Source: a bacterium
Lineage (GTDB): Bacteria > SZUA-182 > SZUA-191 > JAJRXT01
Reading direction: 5' to 3'
DNA: 47,251 nt
Assembly (NCBI GenBank): GCA_024277675.1
Contig: JAJRUS010000046.1
Span: forward strand, 1-47,251
The translations under genes and the position numbers were made by a program. The notes under the pieces were generated by a model. The model ran no database searches and had not been told where the DNA came from. It worked only from the letters and a program-made list of their open reading frames with translations. This document shows positions 1 through 8,347 of this stretch, piece after piece; positions within the stretch are counted from its first letter, which is position 1; each line of letters starts with the position of its first letter.

Positions 1-3000
1 AACACATTGCGGTTGGCTATGGCTCCATTACTCTTATTATTCGCAGTATCCACTCCCCGCAACTTAAATTTATACTTGCCCTCCAGGAGATCGTAAACTT
101 GAGTACCCTCAGCCAGCGGGTCTATCCCGGTCTGCCACAACTGCCAGTCGCCGGTAGTACATATCAAACTCGAATCAAGCGCCCCGCCGCACACCAGCAG
201 TTCGTAGTGATCCAGATCACTGCTGTCGCAGGCCGTCCGCTGCCCATCGAATAACGAACTGTCCACGCTCGGATCCCAACTGAGCGATACCACCCCCTGG
301 GCCACTATATTGGCCTTAAAATAATCCACCTCCGCCGGCGCCGTGGTATCGCCTGCCAGGCAGAACCGGCGGGTGGTACTAAGCGGATTACCCGCAAAGT
401 CGGCCACACTGATATCCATACTTACTATCACATCGCGGTCATACTCGCAGACCGGCCGATATAGTATGGTATAGTCACTGTATAACGGCGTATTGTCCAT
501 ATCCACATATGAATACAGCGCCCCGTCATACAGCGTCTCGATCGGCGTCTTAGTCTGCTTATCCAGAGTGACTACTGTAAGCGTCCCACTCTCTATATCC
601 ACCCCGCTACCGCCATCGGTCAACCTGAACTGTACCGGTATATCGGCCGGCTGGTAGTAACTGCAACTGCTCTCATCCAGCGGGAAGAAATCCACCGCCT
701 GCGGGGCGGTTACATCCGTGTAGAGGCCGGTACTGAATATATACGTATTACCAAAAACATTGAGATTCGCATCCTTACCGCTTATATCTACCTGTAAAGC
801 CGTCGGCAACGGCGAAGCCGGGGTATATACCAGCTTATATTGATCGGCATTGCCGTAATCCGGGGTGATGGAAAGCTCCGCATCGCCATAGCTGTAAATT
901 ACCCCATCCACATCCAGCTTCAGGCTGCCCCTTAATATCCCGGCCACATTCTGACCCGCATTAATATCGCCGGTGCCCCTATCCTTTATATATATGGTAA
1001 TATCGGTGGTATTGGAAGCCCCGCTGGAACCGTCCGCCGGATTGATGGACACCACCTCCGGCGCTACCGCATCCGTGCCGGGTTCGGCCGGAAACGGAAA
1101 CGAGGCGCTGTAATAAGCAAAACCAGGCGGCGGATAGCTAAAGCCGCAGCCAATCCCCAACCGCTCGCCGCTACACACCGTCCCGTTCTTATAGCTGTAG
1201 GTATATATGGGTGAGTTCTCGTCTATTGAGTAATCCTGGGTATTGGCTAATGCGTGATTGGGGTCCTTGAAGAAGGGCTTGGCGGGTACTCCGTAGTACT
1301 CCCCATAATAATAGCTGTTCTCGCCCGGGGTCATGCCGTTTAACGCATAACCATCCTGAGCGCCCTCGGTATCGTAACTGCCGTTCCAGGCATACACCAG
1401 GTTATGGTCCACCGCCCCCGGATCCAACCGCCCCACACCGCCCATCAACTGATATGTATCGCCGGCCGCCGGGGGATTCACCCACACCGGATACTCTATG
1501 GTAGCCGTCCGGCTGCCCCCGTCATAATCCACCACCGTGGCCTGTCCGGGTAAGCCGCTACTGCTATCTCCCAATACCAGCAGCATATTCACATAAGCAT
1601 CATCGGTAGTCGAGGCGCCGCTGTCCAATATCAACTGATTGACCCCCGCCCCGCTCTGTGAGGGCAGTATCCCACTATACTGCTCCACTCCGGCATCCAC
1701 CTTGATCCCCATCCGGCCCCGGCCGATTATATTATACTTTAACTCCTTTACCAGACTGTTGCCGGTAATGTAAACCTGATTCTGATAATAGGCCCCCGCA
1801 CTCCAGTTATCGCCCACTATTACATTGTGGTTCAACTTGCTCACCAGCGTTCCCGGCCGCACCATCTCCAACTCAAATCCATCCGCCAGCCCCACCGTGC
1901 CGGCGCCGACGGTGTACAGCTTGACCACCAGATCATCCGACATCGCAACAAGCGTGGCGCTTACCTGCGTCCAACTGCCGGAAACGGCTACGCTCAGCGT
2001 AGTGTATACCGTGTTATATACCGGCTCCGACAACTGCACGTATACCGTGCCGGTTCCCGCTGTCCGCTGCAACCAACCACTGAAATAATACTCCCGGCCG
2101 GTACTCACCATCGCCGGATAATATATATAACTGCTGCTCGGTCCCCCCTCGCCAAACTGCTGAGATGACGCCGCCTCACTCACTACCGTGATATTCTCGG
2201 TGGCCGCTATACTGCCCTGCTTCTTCCATTCCGGCGCCACCCCATAATCCACCAACTCGGACCCAAACTCTACATCCTCAAAACTACCGTTAAATAAATA
2301 ATCCGTATTATGCTCACAATCCACCCCGGCGATAACCACCACATGCCCCTGTTTACCGGCAAAATTATCCACCATTAAATTATGCTCAACCTCTATCTCG
2401 GAATCCAACGCAGTAACCGCCGCCGCCCGGTTGCCGATAATCCGGTTATACCTGATCAGGGCATCGGAATTATTAAATACGGCTATGCCGGCCTTCTTCC
2501 CCGGCGGTAAATCCACAAAAGCATTGGAATTTACGTCATTATCCTCTATCAATACCACCGAATTACTTAAAGCTATACCCGCCCCGCGCTCGGAACCCGA
2601 ATTGCCATATACATGATTGCCCTTTATCGGCAATCTATTCACCCGGTTACCGGTATTGCGAACGGCTATCCCTACCCCGTTGTACCTGACCTCATTACCC
2701 TCGCCCGCCGCCGTACCGCCTATCCGGGCCGCCGTCAGCGAGGAATTCCTCACCGACATAAAGGATATACCAACCGCATTCCCATCGATAAAGTTACCCC
2801 GTATATCCGGCGCCGCCCAATCCCGCGACCCTATGCCGGCAAAATAATTCATATATATATGATTATTGTATATACCCGGCTGCGCCCCATCCATGCTGGC
2901 CACCGTCGCACAATCTATATTGTCGAATACCCCGTGCGAACAGGCTATATAATCCGAATCCCGGTCATCCAGATCGGCATAAAAATTATTCCCGTACATC

Positions 3001-4694
3001 CAGTTAACCAGCGGATCCCAGCGATCGCTCAACCAGCCACCGTTATAACCCACCTGCGGCGTCGCATCCTGCTGAGCGGCTACCGCCGCCGCCCCATGAT
3101 CGAATACCCAGTTGCCCACAATTATCGGGGCCGCCTCCTCCCGCGCCAATATCCCGCGCCGGCTCCAGTTGCGATATCCGGCATAGGTATAATCAAATAA
3201 ATAATCTATATTCCCATGTATATAATTATAATATATCCGCGGCGCCGCATCATCCTGACAGGCTATATCGGCAAACCCGTTGGCATGTATATCATTGGCC
3301 GCTTCCAACGGCCAGGCCGGCCCATTATCCCGCCGGCCGATATAAGGCGTAGCCCCATTCCTCACCGCCACTCCAAAACGGGCATTCAACCGGATATGCT
3401 GACCCATCTGATAATAAGTAGTATCCTGAAACCTGGTACTCCACAAACGCGGATTATTGGCCTGCGTATCCGGAGTGGCGTTAGCCCCGGCAATAGACAC
3501 CCCATCATAATTCTGCCGTATATCACAATCGGTAATTAACGGATTGGCTCCCGAAAAAACCACCACCGCATGCCCATGCACATCATCCGCATAACCCACC
3601 AGCGGATCATCCAGATCGGCCCAGCTGGCCACCTGATAACTCCCGCCGGACTTCTTCATCACATGCCCGATATTACGCACCACACAAGAAGCTATGCCCT
3701 GCAAATCATTGGCGCCCGCCGGACCGTTAAAGAACACCCCCGCCGTCAGCGCCGAATCGATACTCACCCCATCCACCACCGCCGAGGTACCGCTGTCGCT
3801 GCAATAAAGCCTGATATCCAACGCCGCCGGATTGGCGCTGACTATAAAAGTATAAGTCAACTCATTATATAAATCCCGCCGCTCAGAGGCTATCACCGAA
3901 TTAGACAACACCACCGGACTGGCGCCCACCGCCCCGCTCAACCTGGCAATTACACTACCGCTGCCGCCAGTGCGCTTGAACCACACCGAAAAAGTATAAG
4001 TACGCCCGGGGTAGAATTTACTCCCGGCCACCACCGTAGTAATATAATTACCGGCATCGGCATTAGTAAACCCCTGCGCCCGCTGCCCGGCTAACACATT
4101 AATCCCGTCATCCGACGCCCCGCCATAATATATCGAATCATAAACCACCTCGCTGACAGTCGGCGTGCCAACCCGCTTCCAGCCAGGCGCCAGCCCGGCG
4201 CTATACGTCTGCCCATATATATTTTCCATGCCACCGTTATACACCAACTCTGAAGCGGTAACCGTCAAGTTCTTCAACTTGAGCGGCATAGCCTTGGCAG
4301 CCTGCGTATTTACCACATCAAAGCCGGTAGCGATAACCGCCGGCACCGGTATACCTGAGGCCACCCCGGCGCTCGGATTATCCAATATAATCTCATCCCG
4401 GCTGACACCCGGACTGCCGATAATGCTCAACTCCAGACTACGCTCAACCGCCGGATAATCCGTACCATCCGCATAGGGCACCACAAACGGCCCGCTGTAC
4501 ACCCCCGGCTGAGTTAAAATAATAGTGCTTATAGCGCTATCGCTTACCGCTGAATATATGGCCGACTGCAAATCACTATGCGTGCCCGGTACCCGGTAGC
4601 TAACCGCCCAGGCAGATCCCTGCGGCCATAAAAAAAGGGCCAACAGCAGACATATAAATGACGCTCTTGGCTTCACCCTGGATATACCAATCAC
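1..4694 (-). CDS. Giant exported right-handed parallel beta-helix protein with CBM-like, Ig-like and FN3-like domains (partial, C-terminus off the left edge)
   Basis: The minus strand is open from a GTG at 4694 to base 1, at least 1564 codons. A GGGAGG ribosome site lies 8 bases before the GTG and an in-frame TAA lies two codons upstream. The first ~33 residues are a signal peptide (hydrophobic run, then AWA before the mature part). Around residues 150-315 is a jelly-roll region resembling CBM4/9 modules (starts NGGMEN, ends VVDGVSIDSA). Residues ~316-795 contain many short Asn/Gly-rich turns typical of PbH1/NosD beta-helix rungs (for example YNNHIYMN, GNFIDGNAVG). A second CBM-like module (NGSFEDVEFGSE to ADGFELEMV) spans ~795-945, followed by more rungs. 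From ~1205 come Ig-like units (APEVVSINPADGSSGASNTT) and from ~1450 a fibronectin III-like unit that is cut by the edge. The role is unknown; surface adhesion or polysaccharide binding is an inference. ATA and TAT codons are frequent. Confidence 0.88.
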   Translation of the reverse strand, partial: MIGISRVKPRASFICLLLALFLWPQGSAWAVSYRVPGTHSDLQSAIYSAVSDSAISTIILTQPGVYSGPFVVPYADGTDYPAVERSLELSIIGSPGVSRDEIILDNPSAGVASGIPVPAVIATGFDVVNTQAAKAMPLKLKNLTVTASELVYNGGMENIYGQTYSAGLAPGWKRVGTPTVSEVVYDSIYYGGASDDGINVLAGQRAQGFTNADAGNYITTVVAGSKFYPGRTYTFSVWFKRTGGSGSVIARLSGAVGASPVVLSNSVIASERRDLYNELTYTFIVSANPAALDIRLYCSDSGTSAVVDGVSIDSALTAGVFFNGPAGANDLQGIASCVVRNIGHVMKKSGGSYQVASWADLDDPLVGYADDVHGHAVVVFSGANPLITDCDIRQNYDGVSIAGANATPDTQANNPRLWSTRFQDTTYYQMGQHIRLNARFGVAVRNGATPYIGRRDNGPAWPLEAANDIHANGFADIACQDDAAPRIYYNYIHGNIDYLFDYTYAGYRNWSRRGILAREEAAPIIVGNWVFDHGAAAVAAQQDATPQVGYNGGWLSDRWDPLVNWMYGNNFYADLDDRDSDYIACSHGVFDNIDCATVASMDGAQPGIYNNHIYMNYFAGIGSRDWAAPDIRGNFIDGNAVGISFMSVRNSSLTAARIGGTAAGEGNEVRYNGVGIAVRNTGNRVNRLPIKGNHVYGNSGSERGAGIALSNSVVLIEDNDVNSNAFVDLPPGKKAGIAVFNNSDALIRYNRIIGNRAAAVTALDSEIEVEHNLMVDNFAGKQGHVVVIAGVDCEHNTDYLFNGSFEDVEFGSELVDYGVAPEWKKQGSIAATENITVVSEAASSQQFGEGGPSSSYIYYPAMVSTGREYYFSGWLQRTAGTGTVYVQLSEPVYNTVYTTLSVAVSGSWTQVSATLVAMSDDLVVKLYTVGAGTVGLADGFELEMVRPGTLVSKLNHNVIVGDNWSAGAYYQNQVYITGNSLVKELKYNIIGRGRMGIKVDAGVEQYSGILPSQSGAGVNQLILDSGASTTDDAYVNMLLVLGDSSSGLPGQATVVDYDGGSRTATIEYPVWVNPPAAGDTYQLMGGVGRLDPGAVDHNLVYAWNGSYDTEGAQDGYALNGMTPGENSYYYGEYYGVPAKPFFKDPNHALANTQDYSIDENSPIYTYSYKNGTVCSGERLGIGCGFSYPPPGFAYYSASFPFPAEPGTDAVAPEVVSINPADGSSGASNTTDITIYIKDRGTGDINAGQNVAGILRGSLKLDVDGVIYSYGDAELSITPDYGNADQYKLVYTPASPLPTALQVDISGKDANLNVFGNTYIFSTGLYTDVTAPQAVDFFPLDESSCSYYQPADIPVQFRLTDGGSGVDIESGTLTVVTLDKQTKTPIETLYDGALYSYVDMDNTPLYSDYTILYRPVCEYDRDVIVSMDISVADFAGNPLSTTRRFCLAGDTTAPAEVDYFKANIVAQGVVSLSWDPSVDSSLFDGQRTACDSSDLDHYELLVCGGALDSSLICTTGDWQLWQTGIDPLAEGTQVYDLLEGKYKFKLRGVDTANNKSNGAIANRNV

Positions 4695-4770
4695 TAGTTA
4701 ATCCTCCCAAAACCCACCTTATTTAAATTTTTATTCACCCATAAGGGACACATTTATATTCATTATCTAA

Positions 4771-4799
4771 ATTATACACTAAAACGAACAAATTTTCAA
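4771..4799 (-). promoter_or_regulatory. Sigma-70-type promoter of the beta-helix gene
   Basis: Read on the minus strand, TTGAAA (4799-4794) is followed by a 17-base spacer and TATAAT (4776-4771). This places the start of transcription near 4764, with about 70 bases of leader before the GTG at 4694. The rest of the 436-base intergenic stretch 4695-5130 holds a G8 run at 4933-4940 and a candidate plus-strand promoter; I see no gene in it. Confidence 0.7.
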
Positions 4800-4970
4800 G
4801 CCAATATTCCCAATGGTAAACATTGCTGAAAACATACTGATAATATTGATTTTCCCAATGCCGTAGATTATATTTATGGCTCATCCGGATTTAGCGTACC
4901 TGGGATAAATATGGGTAGTTAGAAATGCACCTGGGGGGGGAGTTGCGGCCGCACCAAAACGGCTTTTTAC

Positions 4971-4999
4971 TTGACCCACCCTAAATAATCACCTATTGT
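4971..4999 (+). promoter_or_regulatory. Candidate promoter of the dehydratase-like gene
   Basis: TTGACC (4971-4976), a 17-base spacer and TATTGT (4994-4999) lie about 130 bases upstream of the ATG at 5131. The -10 box is only a fair match, so this is a tentative call. Confidence 0.4.
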
Positions 5000-5130
5000 T
5001 TCCCTTAAGGAACAGGAAATTATAAAGTCAGCACGCTGATTCGCAGGTATGACACAAACTATTCTTTTAAAAATCCTGTGAATCAGCCCTTGGGTTCACC
5101 TTATCTGCATCCCATTTCGTTTTTAAAAAA

Positions 5131-6135
5131 ATGAGCAAAATAGGTATCACCACTACCATCCCCAGCGAAGTATTATGGGCGGCCGGTATTACGCCGGTTG
5201 ATTTAAACAATTTGTTTATAAATAGCCCTGATAACCAAAAGCTGGTAGAACAGGCTGAGCTGCAGGGTTTCCCCCGTAATACCTGTAGCTGGATAAAGGG
5301 TATATATTCAATTGTCCGGGAGTCAGGGATTGGGCGGGTTATTGCGGTAACCCAGGGTGATTGCAGTAATACTCAGGCCCTGATGGAGATATTGCAATCT
5401 GAGGGCATAGAGACCATTCCCTTTGCCTACCCCTGTAATTGCGACCGGGACTTACTCAAGCTGCAAATTGAGAAGCTGATCGAGCAATTGGGTACTAACT
5501 GGCCTGAGGTAAATCAGGCAAAACAGCGGTTGGATGAAATACGGCGCAAGGCGCACCGGCTTGATAATATGACCTGGGAGGAAGATAAGGTTAGCGGCTT
5601 TGAGAATCATCTGTACCTGGTGAGTTGTAGCGATATGCAGGGGGATATTGCCGGATTCGGGCGGCAGTTGGATCAGTTCATGGCGGGGCTGGCCGACCGT
5701 ACACCCAAAAGCGATATGGTGCGTTTAGGCTATATCGGGGTGCCGCCTATATTCCCCGAATTATATGATTACTTGGAGGAAATAGGGGCCAGGGTGGTAT
5801 TTAACGAGACCCAGCGGCAGTTTTCCATGCCACATGCCGCCGCCGGTCTGGTGGAGCAGTATCGGCTGTACACTTATCCCTACGGGGTATTCGAGCGTTT
5901 AAGGGATATAAAGCAGCAATTAAAATTGCGGAGAATCGCCGGCTTAATCCATTATGTTCAATCCTTTTGCTTCCGCCAGATTGAGGATATCATCATCCGC
6001 CGGCAGTTGGACATCCCAACCTTAACCCTGGAGGGCGACCGCCCGGCCCCACTGGATGCCAGAACCAAACTAAGACTGGAGAGCTTTATAGAAGCTTTGA
6101 CCTACAGGCAGAAATCTACAACAAAAAATGGTTAG
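5131..6135 (+). CDS. 2-hydroxyacyl-CoA dehydratase (HgdB-like) family protein
   Basis: The 334-residue protein resembles the iron-sulfur subunits of 2-hydroxyacyl-CoA dehydratases (HgdA/HgdB, FldB, BcrB/C superfamily). The N-terminus has the family phrases SEVLWAAGITPVDLNN and FPRNTCSW. Cysteines at ~52 (NTCSW), ~78 (GDCSN) and ~278 (SFCFRQ) sit where the family places its [4Fe-4S] ligands; C102 and C104 (YPCNC) are additional. Known family members remove water from 2-hydroxyacyl-CoA, or reduce aromatic CoA esters, after one-electron activation by an ATP-dependent activator (HgdC/BadF type). Neither that activator nor a second dehydratase subunit is in the window, so the substrate is unknown and single-subunit reductase-like proteins of the same fold are an alternative. 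The ATG has no good ribosome site. The gene converges with the M23 peptidase gene, whose stop is 53 bases downstream. Confidence 0.8.
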   Translation: MSKIGITTTIPSEVLWAAGITPVDLNNLFINSPDNQKLVEQAELQGFPRNTCSWIKGIYSIVRESGIGRVIAVTQGDCSNTQALMEILQSEGIETIPFAYPCNCDRDLLKLQIEKLIEQLGTNWPEVNQAKQRLDEIRRKAHRLDNMTWEEDKVSGFENHLYLVSCSDMQGDIAGFGRQLDQFMAGLADRTPKSDMVRLGYIGVPPIFPELYDYLEEIGARVVFNETQRQFSMPHAAAGLVEQYRLYTYPYGVFERLRDIKQQLKLRRIAGLIHYVQSFCFRQIEDIIIRRQLDIPTLTLEGDRPAPLDARTKLRLESFIEALTYRQKSTTKNG

Positions 6136-6188
6136 CTTAAGAAAATCGGGGTCAAGGACGCCTTGAGGAGATGTCCCCTGGTGGCGGG

Positions 6189-7091
6189 TTAATTCAGCAG
6201 ATAGTTAAACGGATTAACCGGCACACCATTAATCCGCAACTCATAATGCAGATGAGGGCCGGTGGAGCGGCCGGTATTACCCACATAAGCAATAACCTTA
6301 CCTCTCTTCACCCGGTCTCCGGCTTTGGCTGCCAGCCGGGAATTGTGCCCAAAGCGGGTGGAATATCCATAGCCATGCTCAATTACTATTACTTTACCCA
6401 GGCCGCCCTTACGGCCGGCATAGGTAACCACTCCATCGGCAGGCGCCTTCACCGGTTGGTTAAAACTGGTGGCAATATCAAGCCCTTTATGCATTTCCCG
6501 CTGACCGGTAAAGGGTGAATTACGATACCCATAACCGGAGGTCAGCCAGCCGCGGGTAGGCCAGATTGAAGGGGTGCAGGCCAGCAATGACTTCTTCTCC
6601 TCCACTACTTCCGATAGTTCCAATAAATTATCCTGCTGCTTCTGTGCCCGTAAACATAACTTATTTAAATCCCGCTGCATCCGGTTAATAAATTCCTGCT
6701 CACGCCTCTGGGTGAACGCTACCAAGGTTTCTTCCAGGCCTCCGCCCATACCGGATACTTGCTGGATGTTTTCTTCCATTTTGGGCAAGCCAACCAGCAC
6801 CCTGAATTTACGATTGAATTTCTCCAGTCGGTTTATATCTTTCTTCAGATTTGACGTAGTTTGAGCTAAGGTCTGTAAGTGCACCTTCTGTTGATTGTAG
6901 CTCATTCTTAACGGCATTAATTGATTGGCTTTACTCCTATAGCTGAAAAACTGATAAATGAAAAAACCCGTCGCCACCACACACACTATCAGCACACTCA
7001 TCGATATTTGTATCGCCTTCTCGGAAACCTTAAAACTCCTCATCTTCGAAGTGGCTTTGGGAACCACCATAATGGTGTATTTTTCAGGCAT
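6189..7091 (-). CDS. M23 family peptidase, membrane-anchored, with coiled coil
   Basis: The 300-residue protein has a short basic N-terminus, one transmembrane segment at ~30-50, a Gln/Glu/Lys-rich coiled coil at ~60-165, and a C-terminal LytM/M23 domain at ~185-300. The zinc-site pattern is intact: HKGLD (H201, D205), FGH (H249) and HLHYE (H280, H282). It therefore looks like an active periplasmic peptidoglycan endopeptidase anchored in the inner membrane, of the MepM/ShyA or DipM type. The start is supported by GGAGG nine bases upstream of ATG at 7091. It is transcribed alone, convergent to the dehydratase-like gene and divergent from hisI. Confidence 0.93.
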   Translation of the reverse strand: MPEKYTIMVVPKATSKMRSFKVSEKAIQISMSVLIVCVVATGFFIYQFFSYRSKANQLMPLRMSYNQQKVHLQTLAQTTSNLKKDINRLEKFNRKFRVLVGLPKMEENIQQVSGMGGGLEETLVAFTQRREQEFINRMQRDLNKLCLRAQKQQDNLLELSEVVEEKKSLLACTPSIWPTRGWLTSGYGYRNSPFTGQREMHKGLDIATSFNQPVKAPADGVVTYAGRKGGLGKVIVIEHGYGYSTRFGHNSRLAAKAGDRVKRGKVIAYVGNTGRSTGPHLHYELRINGVPVNPFNYLLN

Positions 7092-7203
7092 GCGCCCCTT
7101 CCTCCGGTTGAATAAAAGCCAACAATATCTCTGCTAACTTATTATTATTTAATACTTAATCAAATACCAGCTACCATTACATTACCTTAGCATAATCAGG
7201 CTC

Positions 7204-7232
7204 AATATAACATTACTCTAAAATCCTGTCAA
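7204..7232 (-). promoter_or_regulatory. Sigma-70-type promoter of the M23 peptidase gene
   Basis: On the minus strand, a consensus TTGACA (7232-7227), a 17-base spacer and TATATT (7209-7204) lie about 110 bases upstream of the M23 start. It sits in the 381-base divergent region 7092-7472, which holds no gene that I can see. Confidence 0.72.
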
Positions 7233-7381
7233 GCCTCAAAATTCCTTCCAAGGTGAATTGACTTGTTATTACTTATATATCAACCAGCTCCAGCTTAATT
7301 CATTCTATTTATAGTAAGTTTTATAATAACATCGAAACATGGTATGTTAGGGCCTCCTGATTTTTATACTGTACTTTTATA

Positions 7382-7404
7382 CATGCTTATGGTAGCATAG
7401 CATG
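7382..7404. promoter_or_regulatory. Imperfect 23-base palindrome upstream of hisI (possible operator or hairpin)
   Basis: CATGC and TATG pair with CATA and GCATG around a GTAG loop, with one bulged T. The site lies about 70 bases before the likely hisI start. No known operator is recognised, so function is speculative. Confidence 0.25.
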
Positions 7405-7472
7405 AAGGTATTTTATATATTTTCACATAGATATTTTAAGCAAATTTTATGCCTAACAGTAAAGGGATGGTT

Positions 7473-7790
7473 ATGTCTTTAGCATTAAAATTCGATGAAC
7501 GCGGCTTGATTCCGGCGATTATCCAGGATGTGGAGAATGATGAGGTGTTGATGCTGGCTTATATGAATCAGGAATCATTGGAGAAGACCTTATCCGGCGG
7601 GAAAACCTGCTTCTGGAGCAGATCCAGGAAAAGCTTCTGGCTTAAAGGGGAAACCTCCGGAAATTTTCAACATGTAAAGGAAATCTATTATGATTGCGAT
7701 GCCGACACCCTATTGATCAAGGTGCAACAGGAAGGAGCTGCCTGCCATACGGGGAACAGAACCTGTTTTTATCGCAAACTGGAAAAATAA
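7473..7790 (+). CDS. hisI: Phosphoribosyl-AMP cyclohydrolase (histidine biosynthesis)
   Basis: The protein carries the HisI signature: [27 protein letters not shown], then the metal-binding segment YDCDADTLL with the [16 protein letters not shown] tail. HisI opens the purine ring of phosphoribosyl-AMP, the third step of histidine synthesis, in the cytosol. I place the start at ATG 7473 (105 residues) because AAAGGG lies six bases upstream. An earlier in-frame ATG at 7449 would add eight residues but has no ribosome site. The enzyme is the stand-alone form, without the HisE pyrophosphohydrolase domain often fused to it. No other his genes are nearby, so it is an orphan of the pathway here. Confidence 0.95.
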   Translation: MSLALKFDERGLIPAIIQDVENDEVLMLAYMNQESLEKTLSGGKTCFWSRSRKSFWLKGETSGNFQHVKEIYYDCDADTLLIKVQQEGAACHTGNRTCFYRKLEK

Positions 7791-7822
7791 ACCCTGAAAA
7801 ACAATCGGTAGCACGTTTTTAC

Positions 7823-7851
7823 TTGACACAATTATAGCGAGCAGTTAAAAT
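7823..7851 (+). promoter_or_regulatory. Near-consensus sigma-70 promoter of rpmH
   Basis: TTGACA (7823-7828), a 17-base spacer and TAAAAT (7846-7851) precede rpmH, giving a predicted start of transcription near 7858, about 55 bases before the GTG. A strong promoter is what one expects for a ribosomal protein gene. Confidence 0.8.
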
Positions 7852-7913
7852 GTGCATTCTCAAGCGGACAATTCAGGATTCTGAACCGGTAAACAGCCAT
7901 TTAGAGGTAAACA

Positions 7914-8048
7914 GTGAAAAGAACTTATCAACCAAGCAATTTAAAACGCAAACGTACTCACGGTTTTCGTAAACGCATGTCCACTGCTGCCGGCAGAGCC
8001 ATTCTTCGACAGCGGCGGGCAAAGGGAAGAAAGCGCCTGTCTGCTTGA
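7914..8048 (+). CDS. rpmH: 50S ribosomal protein L34
   Basis: The 44-residue, Arg/Lys-rich product matches L34 end to end: it begins [17 protein letters not shown], continues [13 protein letters not shown] and ends KGRKRLSA. The start is a GTG preceded by GAGGT five bases upstream. L34 is a small protein of the large ribosomal subunit. In most bacteria rpmH is followed at once by rnpA, yidD and yidC, often close to the replication origin. Here the next reading frame is a transposase tail, so the usual neighbours have been lost or moved. Confidence 0.97.
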   Translation: MKRTYQPSNLKRKRTHGFRKRMSTAAGRAILRQRRAKGRKRLSA

Positions 8049-8279
8049 GCCAGCCGGGATGATAAGCTGCTACAGGCGCCTCCCCTGCTTGAACAAGTTG
8101 GGGATTGGCGGGAGTTTCCTGCTGTAGGAGTTGAGGCGGAACGGGTCAGGCAGATGCGCCGTCATGAGCGCACCGGGAGGCCATCGGGAAGCAAGCTCTT
8201 TGCGGGGAAACTTGAGAAAAGCCTGGCGCATACACTGCGTCGCCAGAAACCCGGGCCGAAAGGCAAAGACACTCAATAA
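8049..8279 (+). pseudogene. C-terminal remnant of a REP-associated tyrosine (RayT, IS200-like Y1) transposase
   Basis: Directly after the rpmH stop, in the same frame, 76 sense codons run to TAA at 8277. The peptide includes DWREF, then RHERTGRPSGSKLF, then LEKSLAHTLRRQKPGPKGK. That is the usual end of PF01797-type RayT transposases, where a RHERTGRPLG motif is followed by a LE-LGR-L segment and a basic tail. The HUH catalytic part and the Tyr region are missing and there is no start codon with a ribosome site, so it is a dead fragment. The sequence just after it repeats CCCCCGAATTA twice (8293-8325). Transposases of this family act on REP palindromes, and the window has a palindrome family of that kind. 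Confidence 0.75.
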
Positions 8280-8347
8280 TTAAGTATGCTGTCCCCCGAA
8301 TTAACCTATCCCCCGAATTATTCACAACCCAGTATGTATCAGGTGGC

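Noticed and set aside
1825-4458. Several plus-strand open frames of 60-195 codons
   Set aside because: They are antisense to the beta-helix gene, lack ribosome sites, and translate to low-complexity Arg/Pro/His/Ile-rich sequence caused by its codon use.
4933-4940. G8 run as a sign of a bad assembly join
   Set aside because: A homopolymer alone is not evidence, and both flanking genes are intact with their own promoters.
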